A stretch of 49,080 nucleotides of DNA from an uncultured Gammaproteobacteria bacterium (lineage in GTDB: Bacteria > Pseudomonadota > Gammaproteobacteria > UBA4575): positions 76,380 to 125,459 of the forward strand of contig CAJQLY010000017.1 in assembly GCA_905479295.1 (NCBI GenBank), written 5' to 3'. How positions within the stretch are numbered: the first letter of the stretch is position 1; each line of letters starts with the position of its first letter. The translations under genes were made by a program, and so were the position numbers. Below the pieces are notes generated by a model that was not told the origin of the DNA, did no database searches, and was given only the letters and a program-made list of their open reading frames with translations. Positions 10,662-19,441 of the stretch are shown here, piece after piece.

Positions 10662-12050
10662 TTAGCTTTCTGTTGGCCAGCCTTTGTTTGGATTAAGAAT
10701 CAGGTCTGGGTCAAACTGTTGCTTGATTTGGCGCATTAAACGTAACTCGGTTTCCCCTAATTCACGGTCTACATAATCTCGTTTAGCGATACCAACGCCA
10801 TGCTCACCAGACAGTGTTCCATCCAAACTAAGCACTAAACTAAAGATCTCTGGTAGACAACTCTTGGCATTCTGATCCTGTATTGGATCTGCTGCATCGT
10901 ACAATATGTTGACGTGTAAATTGCCATTACCGGCATGACCAAAATTGACGATTGGTAGATTATAACGCTCGGAAAGTTGATCTAAGCCAGTCAATAAATT
11001 GCTTAACTGTGGGATTGGTACAACCACATCCTCGTTGATTTTATTTGGAGCTAGGTTGCGCAATATAGGGGAAAGGGCTTTGCGTGCTTGCCATAATTCT
11101 TTTGCTTGTTCCGGGCTATGTGCACAGTTGATCTCCAATGGTGATAATGCGGCCAAAGTGCTTTCAATATGACGGCTGCTGACAGCTAAAGAATCAGGGT
11201 CACCATCGATCTCAACCATTAGCATAGCTGCTGCAGCCTGTGGTAGTTCCAGTGGGCTATGTTGGCGTAGTAAGTCTAGGGCGTGGTGGTCCATAAACTC
11301 TAAGGCACACGGTGTATGCGCTTGTGCCATTAAGGCCTGAATTGCCGTGCTTGCCTCGGCGTGTGATGAAAACAAAACACGGAAAGTATTTTTGTCAGAA
11401 GGCAGTGGTAATAGCTTGAGGTCTGCTTCAGTGATAATAGCAAGACAGCCTTCAGAGCCAATCAGTAAACGAGTGAGATCAAGGCCGACAACCCCTTTAC
11501 TAGTTTTGCTGCCAGTAATAATGGTTTCAGCATTGCCAGTGACAGCTTTTAGACGCAAAGTATTATCACGACAAGAACCATATTTAACTGCACGAGGCCC
11601 AGCCGCATTACAGGCTAGGTTGCCACCAACACTACAATATTCTGCGCTACTAGGATCTGGTGCCCAGAAAAAATGATGTGGTTTTAAAAAATTCTGTAAG
11701 GCTAAATTAGTGATGCCAGCTTGTACTCGGATGCTACGATTGCCAGGATCGAATTCAAGCACTTGATTCATTCGTTCTAACGATAGAACAATGCCGCCAC
11801 TAGTTGGAACTGCAGCCCCTGTTGTGCCAGTCCCTCGACCACGTGTAGTTAATGGGATTTGATATTCTTTACATAGAGCAACGCAAGCAACTACCTGCTC
11901 ATGTGAACTAGCCATGGCTACAGCATCGGGTGGGTGGTGAAGTTTGCTATTGTCATAGCCATAGATCCAGCAGTCAGCTGCATCTAGATAGACATCATCC
12001 TGACCAAAGATGGTCAGTAAGGCTTCGACTACTGCAGGCTTTATGGGCAC
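10662..12050 (-). CDS. FAD-linked oxidase, GlcD/D-lactate dehydrogenase (FAD_binding_4) family
   Basis: 'LTTRGRGTGTTGAAVPTSGGIVLSLERMN', 'SVGGNLACNAAGPRAVKYGS', 'LLIGSEGCLAIITEADLKL', C-terminal 'NFGHAGNGNLHVNILYD', 'GTLSGEHGVGIAKRDY'. Confidence 0.9.
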   Translation of the reverse strand: MPIKPAVVEALLTIFGQDDVYLDAADCWIYGYDNSKLHHPPDAVAMASSHEQVVACVALCKEYQIPLTTRGRGTGTTGAAVPTSGGIVLSLERMNQVLEFDPGNRSIRVQAGITNLALQNFLKPHHFFWAPDPSSAEYCSVGGNLACNAAGPRAVKYGSCRDNTLRLKAVTGNAETIITGSKTSKGVVGLDLTRLLIGSEGCLAIITEADLKLLPLPSDKNTFRVLFSSHAEASTAIQALMAQAHTPCALEFMDHHALDLLRQHSPLELPQAAAAMLMVEIDGDPDSLAVSSRHIESTLAALSPLEINCAHSPEQAKELWQARKALSPILRNLAPNKINEDVVVPIPQLSNLLTGLDQLSERYNLPIVNFGHAGNGNLHVNILYDAADPIQDQNAKSCLPEIFSLVLSLDGTLSGEHGVGIAKRDYVDRELGETELRLMRQIKQQFDPDLILNPNKGWPTES

Positions 12051-12183
12051 GGCTTACTCGGTTGAATCAATCATTAATACGCTGATTTTAACAAGGCTGA
12101 CGTGTGAAGATAGTGTTAATTAATGAATTCTTCTGCTCAAAGTGGAAGCGTGTACTACTTCCTTAGGGGCGATTTGGCTTCAT

Positions 12184-12528
12184 CTAGTCAGTGCTAAAGG
12201 CATTGCAGAACCATTCTAAGGCGTTGTCGTCATGTAGGCCAACAACATCAAAACGTGTGGCAGGTAGGTGTGTCTTTTGTTGTAGGTAATGATTTGCAGT
12301 AAAGATTAACTTGCGTCTTTTATGGGCATCAATACTTTCCAAGGCAGAGCCATAGCGTTGGTTATTACGTAGGCATACTTCGATAAAAGCTAGTGTGTCA
12401 TCATCTAGCATGATGAGGTCTATTTCGCCGTGCCGGCAGTGATAATTACATGTCACGAGCTTTAAGCCTTGTTGCTGCAGATAGCAGCAGGCTAAGTCTT
12501 CTGCTTTTTTACCGCGTAGTCGACTCAT
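12184..12528 (-). CDS. yraN: YraN family (UPF0102) endonuclease-like protein
   Basis: 'GKKAEDLACCYLQQQGLKLVTCNYHCRHGEIDLIMLDDDTLAFIEVCLRNNQRYGSALESIDAHKRRKL'; adjacent to lpoA. Confidence 0.92.
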   Translation of the reverse strand: MSRLRGKKAEDLACCYLQQQGLKLVTCNYHCRHGEIDLIMLDDDTLAFIEVCLRNNQRYGSALESIDAHKRRKLIFTANHYLQQKTHLPATRFDVVGLHDDNALEWFCNAFSTD

Positions 12529-14458
12529 GTATCGGTTGCAGTGTGATGGAGTCGTCTGGTAATGCCATCATTTCAATTTCAGCTAAGGATGGGGTTTTAT
12601 CCAATGGCCGTGCCCGACCCTTATGAAACTTTGCAAAGGGTAGTTGGCTCTTTAGATGGCCGTCTTGTATTAAATGTAATTCACCGGTAACCCCATTGTA
12701 GCCGTGTTCGCCTGAATTCATCAGTCGACCTAATTCATTCGGGATTCGATAGGCGTCGATGCCTAAGGCCGTTAGACGGGGTGCGTAATTGTAACTATCA
12801 GTTGCTGTAATCAGTAGCACATCACGAAGTAAGTCAGTGCTGGCGTCTGTTTGTAAAATCCATGGCAGATCACAATAAATCGTGCCATCGATATCACGAT
12901 CACGGGCAATATTTTGAATACCAGAAAAGATTCGAGAGGTGCTGTAGACCGCTAGATCGGTAGCGTAGTAAAAATCAATCTGAGGACGTAGTAAGCGTGC
13001 AGTTGTAGGTTCAGAAAGTAAGAAGACCATATCTACATCTTGCCGACGTCTAGGCTCAAATGTTGGACGAATACCTAATGCCTCTCTTAGCTTGCGATTG
13101 CGTTGTTCACTTTGGCTGATGTGCAATGCCTGCTTTAAAGGTTCGGAATGATCTTTCTCAGTACTTTGATAGGTCTGGGTAGTTAAGACCGTGCCAGCTA
13201 GACGCTCGAATTCTAGTTTAAAGCTCTTAGCAAGTTCACTGCCCCAGGCAGTATCTGGGGTAATAATAATGGCACGTCTATGCTTGTCTGAGATCGCTCG
13301 TTGTGCAACTTGTTGCGCTTGGTCTGTTTCATTGAGTGCAAATTGAAATAGGTTCTTAGGCAGTGAGCGATGAGATTTAATTTGGCTCAAGGCTAGTAGA
13401 GGCACCGTAAGTTTTGATTGTCGTGCGAATAACTGGAGGGCACCCGGGGTATAGGCGCCAATAACAAAGTCTGCACCTTCATTGACTGCTTCACGATACT
13501 TATTTAAGGCAGTAAGGCTGCGACTTTCACTATCATAGCTTCGTAGTTCTGGCTGGTAATCTGGCGTAGTACTTAATTCTGCTGCAGCCTCTATGCCAGC
13601 CAATATCGCTAGACCTTCTTTTGCATAATCTCCAGTCAAGGGTAAGACGATGGCAATATGTTGAGGCGCCGGGATATGTCGACGCATCTGTTGCAAGATC
13701 TGACCGAGTAAATTCTCACTAATGGGATGTTGTCGATGACGTACTCGCCAGTCTGATATGGCACGTTTGAAATCAGTCTGTGCGCTGTAACTCACGCGCC
13801 AGGTTTGTGCTAGTGCAGCCCAGCCAGAGAGAGGCTGAATAGCAGATGCTTGCCAGCTATCGAGTTGTTCTGCATCAATGGTTTTGAGTGACTGCCATAG
13901 TTGCTGTTCATTTTTAGTCTTGGCTGATGAGTTCAGCCATTTGCTGAGTTGTGCGCGGGCTTTAATCTGCTCTAGTGGCTTATTAAGTGCACTGTAGGCC
14001 ACTACTAATAGCTCTGCATGCCTCAGTTGGACAGCCTTTAGGTTGTTCTTGCTGTCTTGGTCTGCCAACGCCTGAATGATTCCAATATAATCTTCAGAGT
14101 GCAACGCAAGCTCTGCTTCAGCGATACGTTTACGTGTTATAGCGAGTGGCGTTAGTTGATCTTCAGTAATGGCGGCAAGGTCGTCTACCGCCTGTGCGTA
14201 GTCTCTGGCTAACAGTGTTAATTCAGCAGCGCGTAACCAATAGGGTGCCGCATGGTCAGAGGTCTTGGCATTACGGCGGTAGAGTTCAGCAGCGCGCAGA
14301 TAAAGGCCTCTGGTAGCCAGACTTTCTGCCTCTGGGAGCAGTGTGCTTGCAGCTGTTTCTGGTCTACTGAGTTCGCTCGGAAGAGGCCCACAGCTGGTTA
14401 ATAGCAGCATAGGCAAGAGCATTAGCAATAATATAAGATGGCAATGGCGCTGTTTCAT
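12509..14458 (-). CDS. lpoA: penicillin-binding protein activator LpoA-like outer membrane lipoprotein
   Basis: Lipobox 'LLTSCG', TPR-like N-terminal half, C-terminal periplasmic-binding fold ('IAIVLPLTGDYAKEGLAILAGIEAA'); lpoA-yraN/rsmI context. Confidence 0.9.
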   Translation of the reverse strand: MKQRHCHLILLLMLLPMLLLTSCGPLPSELSRPETAASTLLPEAESLATRGLYLRAAELYRRNAKTSDHAAPYWLRAAELTLLARDYAQAVDDLAAITEDQLTPLAITRKRIAEAELALHSEDYIGIIQALADQDSKNNLKAVQLRHAELLVVAYSALNKPLEQIKARAQLSKWLNSSAKTKNEQQLWQSLKTIDAEQLDSWQASAIQPLSGWAALAQTWRVSYSAQTDFKRAISDWRVRHRQHPISENLLGQILQQMRRHIPAPQHIAIVLPLTGDYAKEGLAILAGIEAAAELSTTPDYQPELRSYDSESRSLTALNKYREAVNEGADFVIGAYTPGALQLFARQSKLTVPLLALSQIKSHRSLPKNLFQFALNETDQAQQVAQRAISDKHRRAIIITPDTAWGSELAKSFKLEFERLAGTVLTTQTYQSTEKDHSEPLKQALHISQSEQRNRKLREALGIRPTFEPRRRQDVDMVFLLSEPTTARLLRPQIDFYYATDLAVYSTSRIFSGIQNIARDRDIDGTIYCDLPWILQTDASTDLLRDVLLITATDSYNYAPRLTALGIDAYRIPNELGRLMNSGEHGYNGVTGELHLIQDGHLKSQLPFAKFHKGRARPLDKTPSLAEIEMMALPDDSITLQPIHESTTR

Positions 14459-14506
14459 AGCTGGATTTCAGGTATAAACCTTAGGTAATCAAAAACAGGT
14501 GAAAAC

Positions 14507-15340
14507 GTGTCTACACTCTATATTGTTGCAACCCCGATTGGAAATCTTCAAGACGTTAGTTTGCGTGCACTGGAGGTTCTTAAATCAGTAGATTTAGTCG
14601 CTGCCGAAGATACGCGAGTGGCGCAAAAGTTACTGACTGCTCACGGTATCTCGAGCAGGCTGGTCTCTTATCATCAGCATAATGCCGATGAGAAGGATCC
14701 TCTGTTACTTGAATTGTTGCAACAGGGTCAAAGCATTGCTTACGTCTCAGATGCTGGTACCCCTCTACTAAGTGATCCAGGTCACTCATTAGTAAGAATT
14801 TGCTATCAGCACAATATTCCAGTGACCGCTATCCCGGGTGCAAGCGCTGTCATGGCAGCCTTCTCGATTAATCCATTTAATGCCAGCCGATTCTCTTTTG
14901 AAGGATTTTTACCACCCAAGAGTGCTGCCCGTTGTGAACGCCTACGACAGCTGCAGGGAGAAACCCGCGCGATTATCCTATACGAATCGAAGCATCGCTT
15001 GCTTGAGTTGGTGTCAGACATGATTACGGTCTTAGGTGCGCAGCGTGAGATTATGTTGGCGCGTGAGTTGAGCAAGCTACATGAGCAGGTGTTTTACGCT
15101 AGTCTGGCTGAGTTAGGAGCCGCTTTGAATGATGGCAGAATAACGCTGAAAGGCGAATTTGTCCTCATTTTAAAGGGAGATGATGGTAGTTATGCACAAG
15201 ATGAGCGACAACAGCAGGCTGATATTTTGTTTCAGCAGCTTAAAACATGCATGAGTCAGCGAGATGCCGTGGATTTGGCGCAGAGCTTATTCAAGCTGCC
15301 ACGAAACACCCTGAAAATGATGGCAGCTAAGCACTATTAG
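14507..15340 (+). CDS. rsmI: 16S rRNA (cytidine(1402)-2'-O)-methyltransferase RsmI
   Basis: 'STLYIVATPIGNLQDVSLRALEVLKSVDLVAAEDTRVAQKLL', 'AYVSDAGTPLLSDPG', 'FSFEGFLPPK'; GTG start. Confidence 0.95.
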   Translation: MSTLYIVATPIGNLQDVSLRALEVLKSVDLVAAEDTRVAQKLLTAHGISSRLVSYHQHNADEKDPLLLELLQQGQSIAYVSDAGTPLLSDPGHSLVRICYQHNIPVTAIPGASAVMAAFSINPFNASRFSFEGFLPPKSAARCERLRQLQGETRAIILYESKHRLLELVSDMITVLGAQREIMLARELSKLHEQVFYASLAELGAALNDGRITLKGEFVLILKGDDGSYAQDERQQQADILFQQLKTCMSQRDAVDLAQSLFKLPRNTLKMMAAKHY

Positions 15341-15402
15341 ATCTCTTGAATTTGGCTAAATCGTTCTGAACTGTAAGCGATGAGTGTGCTAGAGTCGCCT
15401 GC

Positions 15403-15750
<348 letters not shown>

Positions 15751-15783
15751 ACTTATTAAATTGGTTATTTATGTCATTTTAAT

Positions 15784-15797
15784 GGGTTAAATAACCC
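15784..15797 (+). terminator. Possible hairpin downstream of rnpB (GGGTTA-AA-TAACCC)
   Basis: Inverted repeat 34 nt after rnpB; only a weak downstream T stretch, so low confidence. Confidence 0.3.
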
Positions 15798-15953
15798 AAA
15801 TCTTGTCCTGAAATCCCCTCAAGTTAAAGTAAACTGTTAACAAGTCAATTCAAGCAGCTAATATAGCAAGTTTTCTTTGATTCCTTTGCTTGCTAAAGTC
15901 ACGTAAGTAACTGTCTTACAAGGTAAAATCTTAAATTCATCCGTTGATTTCTC

Positions 15954-16023
15954 TTGCTTTTTAGCAAGCGCATTCCTATAGTGTGGAATTGTGGAAGAAA
16001 GTGGTAGTTTGTGGAAAATTGGG
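15954..16023 (+). promoter_or_regulatory. Putative dcw promoter (Pmra-like) and MraZ operator repeats
   Basis: TTGCTT (15954-15959), 17-bp spacer, TATAGT (15977-15982), then GTGG at 15983, 15991, 16001, 16011 and TTGGG at 16019-16023. Confidence 0.6.
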
Positions 16024-16073
16024 TCGGCATAGTGTCTTTTTTGACCCCTTACTCTTAGAGCGTAACAGACGAG

Positions 16074-16526
16074 ATGTTTCGAGGTATTACAGCAACAACG
16101 CTAGATGTAAAAGGGCGTATTACTATTCCGACTAAGTATCGGGATGAGATTGCTGTTGCCTGTGAGGGGCGTCTAGTTGTGACTGCTGATATTGATCGCT
16201 GCCTGCTGATCTATCCCTTCCCGGAATGGGAACGCATCGAATCTGAGCTTCTCAGTTTGCCGAATGTTAAACGTCAAGTGCGACGTTGGCACCGCCTTTA
16301 CTTAGGCTATGCCAAACCCTGTGATATCGATAGTCAATCACGACTATTACTTCCTCCAGAACTGCGTGATTTTGCCGGTCTTGATAAGAATATTTTCTTG
16401 GTCGGTCAAGGTAATAAGTTTGAGCTGTGGGATGAGCAATCTTGGCAGCGTAATTGTGAAAGTTGGTTGGATGAAGAAACAAATTCTGATGAAGGTGATT
16501 CATTACTTGATAGCTTGAAAATCTAG
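16074..16526 (+). CDS. mraZ: division/cell wall cluster transcriptional repressor MraZ
   Basis: 'MFRGITATTLDVKGRITIPTKYRDEI', 'YPFPEWERIESELLSLPN', 'CDIDSQSRLLLPPELRDFAGLDKNIFLVGQGNKFELWDEQSW'. Confidence 0.97.
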   Translation: MFRGITATTLDVKGRITIPTKYRDEIAVACEGRLVVTADIDRCLLIYPFPEWERIESELLSLPNVKRQVRRWHRLYLGYAKPCDIDSQSRLLLPPELRDFAGLDKNIFLVGQGNKFELWDEQSWQRNCESWLDEETNSDEGDSLLDSLKI

Positions 16527-16529
16527 CGC

Positions 16530-17462
16530 ATGTCAGACACAAAAGCCCATGTACCCGTGCTATTGGCCGAGACGCTGGCAGCGCTAAATATCAATGCTGA
16601 TGGTTGTTACATCGATGGTACTTTTGGCCGTGGTGGCCATAGTGCTCGCTTACTTGATGCCTTATCGCCGCAAGGGCGGCTGATTGTTTTTGATAAAGAT
16701 ACAGCCGCGATTGAGGAAGCTAAACAATATTTTTCTGGTGATCAGCGGTTGCAGTTGCGGCATGACTCGTTCGCTAATATGGCCCGGCTGGGAACAGAGC
16801 AAGACCTGTTTGGTAAGGTCGATGGTGTGATGCTCGATTTAGGTGTTTCTTCGCCTCAGTTAGATGAGGCAGAACGAGGCTTTAGTTTTAGTCGTAACGG
16901 GCCATTGGATATGCGTATGAATACCGCTGGTGGTGAAACTGCAGCAGAGTGGTTAGCGCATGTTGAGAAGGTTGAGTTAGTTCGCGTCTTACGAGACTTT
17001 GGAGAGGAAAAGCTGGCTAAAATGATTGCCGCTAAGATCATTCAATATCGTACTGATAACGTGCTGGAGACCACTCAGCAGCTGGCTGAAATCGTGCGTA
17101 GCTGTTATTCCCCGCAATATAAAGGAGTACATCCTGCAACACGTACATTCCAAGCTATTCGTATTCATATCAACCAAGAATTAGATGATTTAGTGCAGGG
17201 CTTAAATGACGCCTTTGAATTACTTGCGATCGGTGGGCGTCTTGTAGTTATAAGTTTTCATTCGTTAGAAGATCGTATTGTTAAACGATTTATCCGTGAT
17301 ACCCAAGTCAGCCATACACCAAAACATCTGCCTGTGATAGAGCAAACCACGCCATATTTAAAATCAGTAAGTAAGTTAGTTCGGCCGAGTGATGCTGAAT
17401 GTGAAGAGAATCCTCGAGCCCGTAGTGGGCGTTTACGCATTGCTGAAAAGGTGATGCCATGA
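16530..17462 (+). CDS. rsmH: 16S rRNA (cytosine(1402)-N4)-methyltransferase RsmH
   Basis: 'HVPVLLAETLAAL', 'YIDGTFGRGGHSARLL', 'DGVMLDLGVSSPQLDEAERGFSF', 'GRLVVISFHSLEDRIVKRFI'. Confidence 0.97.
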   Translation: MSDTKAHVPVLLAETLAALNINADGCYIDGTFGRGGHSARLLDALSPQGRLIVFDKDTAAIEEAKQYFSGDQRLQLRHDSFANMARLGTEQDLFGKVDGVMLDLGVSSPQLDEAERGFSFSRNGPLDMRMNTAGGETAAEWLAHVEKVELVRVLRDFGEEKLAKMIAAKIIQYRTDNVLETTQQLAEIVRSCYSPQYKGVHPATRTFQAIRIHINQELDDLVQGLNDAFELLAIGGRLVVISFHSLEDRIVKRFIRDTQVSHTPKHLPVIEQTTPYLKSVSKLVRPSDAECEENPRARSGRLRIAEKVMP

Positions 17463-17725
17463 AGATGCTGCTTTGGCTTATGGTTTATGTCCTGGTTGTT
17501 ACTAGCGCATCTGCTGTTGCCTATAGCAAACATTTACAGCGGCGTAATTTTTTTGATTTACAGCAGTTACAAGAGCGAGGCGCTGCTCTAGAAACAGAAT
17601 GGGAGCGATTACTATTAGAGGAGAGTACCTGGGCAGATCAGGGCCGGATTGAAAAAGTAGCACGTGAGCGACTTAATATGCACATCATCGTACGGGATGA
17701 TATGCGCGTTATGGGATTGCCTTGA
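17459..17725 (+). CDS. ftsL: cell division protein FtsL
   Basis: Small bitopic membrane protein, 'ALETEWERLLLEESTWADQGRIEKVARERLNM', between rsmH and ftsI. Confidence 0.9.
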   Translation: MKMLLWLMVYVLVVTSASAVAYSKHLQRRNFFDLQQLQERGAALETEWERLLLEESTWADQGRIEKVARERLNMHIIVRDDMRVMGLP

Positions 17726-17728
17726 GTC

Positions 17729-19441
17729 ATGGCTAAACTAGAGCAGTTCAATAAGCGTAGAATTTTTACTTTAACGATGATCGCTTTGGCCTTCATAGGA
17801 CTGTTCGCTAGAGCCTGCTACCTACAATTAATAGAAGCTGATTTTTTACATGCTAAGGGTAATAATCTATATGTACGCAGCATGGAAATTTCTGCACATC
17901 GCGGTGCAATCTACGATCGTAATGGCCAGCCACTAGCGATTAGTACGCCAGTATATAGAGTGATTGCTGATCCTCAAATCAGCTGGCAATATCCTGAGAG
18001 CATTAAGATTGTCGCCCAAAATCTAGGTATCTCAGAATCTAAACTCAAGCGAAAAATTGAGCAACGAAAACAAAAACGCTACCTTTCAATTCAACGCCAT
18101 GTGTTGCCAGAAATTGCGCAGCGATTAAAAGGTATGCGCAATACAGGGTTCAGGATTGAGCGTGAGTATCGACGTTATTATCCGGCTGGTGAAATGGCTG
18201 CACATCTTATTGGGTTAACCAATAGTGATGATGCTGGTGTTGAAGGTTTGGAGAAAATCTATGAGTCTTGGTTGGGTGGTGCTGTAGGTAAAAAGAAAGT
18301 AGCCAAGGATAAGCGTGGGCGTGTAGTAGCTGATATCGGACAGATACTACCACCTAAATTAGGCAGGGATCTTAGCTTGTCGTTAGATAAGCGTATTCAA
18401 TATGTCGCTTATCGTGAATTAAAGAAAGCAGTATTAAAGCATCAGGCGAGGACCGGCTCAGTAGTAGTTTTAGATCCAGCCAATGGTGAGATCTTAGCAA
18501 TTGCTAATTACCCCAGCCTTAACCCTAATAATCGAAACAATGTAGGTGCTAGTTCGATCGATCAATTGATCCGTAATCGTGCTATCGCAGATGTGTTTGA
18601 GCCTGGCTCCACAGCTAAACCTTTCGTTATGGCGGCAGCCTTCGAAGGTGGCCACTATAAAGTGGCGAGTACGATTGATACAAACCCAGGGTTTTTAAAA
18701 GTAGGCAGTACGACGGTACGTGATAAGAATAATCTTGGCATCATTGATATGACTACGGTTTTGTCTAAATCAAGTAATGTCGGTTCCGTTAAAGTAGCCT
18801 TAAATACATCTGAAGAAGACCTTTGGCGCGTTTACTCAAATGTGGGCTTTGGCCAGACTTCTGGTTCAGGTCTGCTAGGTGAGCAGTCCGGTGTGCTGAA
18901 AAATTATAGTGATTGGAATAAAGGACAGCGCGTTACGTTGGCCTTTGGCTATGGTATGTCGGTGACAACCTTGCAGTTGGCGCGTGCTTATGGGGTGCTG
19001 GCAAATGATGGTGTATTAGCTGAGGTCAGCTTTGTGCATGGTGATAACCAAGCTGGTGGCACACGGATTTTAAGTGCTAAGACAACACAACAAATTCGTC
19101 AAATGCTGCGCAAAGTAGTGTCGGTCGAGGGCACTGCACAACAAGCAAGACTACAGGTCTATACGGCGGCCGGTAAGACCGGGACCTCGCGTAAATTGAG
19201 TAATGGTGAATACGCCAAAGATCAACATATCGCCTTATTTGCAGGCATGGCACCGGCAACCCAGCCTGAGGTAGTTATTGTAGTAATGATTGACCAGCCA
19301 ACTCAGGGTGGTTACTACGGTGGTGTTGTTGCAGGGCCAGTATTTGCACAGGTGGCTGAAACTGTATTACGGCTACGGAATGTGCGACCAGATCGGATAT
19401 TGGATACAGACTCTTCTCTATTGTTGTCGGGGGCTAAGTGA
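17729..19441 (+). CDS. ftsI: peptidoglycan transpeptidase FtsI/PBP3
   Basis: N-terminal TM; 'HRGAIYDRNGQPLAIS'; catalytic 'EPGSTAKPF', 'SKSSNVG', 'AGKTGTSRK'. Confidence 0.96.
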   Translation: MAKLEQFNKRRIFTLTMIALAFIGLFARACYLQLIEADFLHAKGNNLYVRSMEISAHRGAIYDRNGQPLAISTPVYRVIADPQISWQYPESIKIVAQNLGISESKLKRKIEQRKQKRYLSIQRHVLPEIAQRLKGMRNTGFRIEREYRRYYPAGEMAAHLIGLTNSDDAGVEGLEKIYESWLGGAVGKKKVAKDKRGRVVADIGQILPPKLGRDLSLSLDKRIQYVAYRELKKAVLKHQARTGSVVVLDPANGEILAIANYPSLNPNNRNNVGASSIDQLIRNRAIADVFEPGSTAKPFVMAAAFEGGHYKVASTIDTNPGFLKVGSTTVRDKNNLGIIDMTTVLSKSSNVGSVKVALNTSEEDLWRVYSNVGFGQTSGSGLLGEQSGVLKNYSDWNKGQRVTLAFGYGMSVTTLQLARAYGVLANDGVLAEVSFVHGDNQAGGTRILSAKTTQQIRQMLRKVVSVEGTAQQARLQVYTAAGKTGTSRKLSNGEYAKDQHIALFAGMAPATQPEVVIVVMIDQPTQGGYYGGVVAGPVFAQVAETVLRLRNVRPDRILDTDSSLLLSGAK

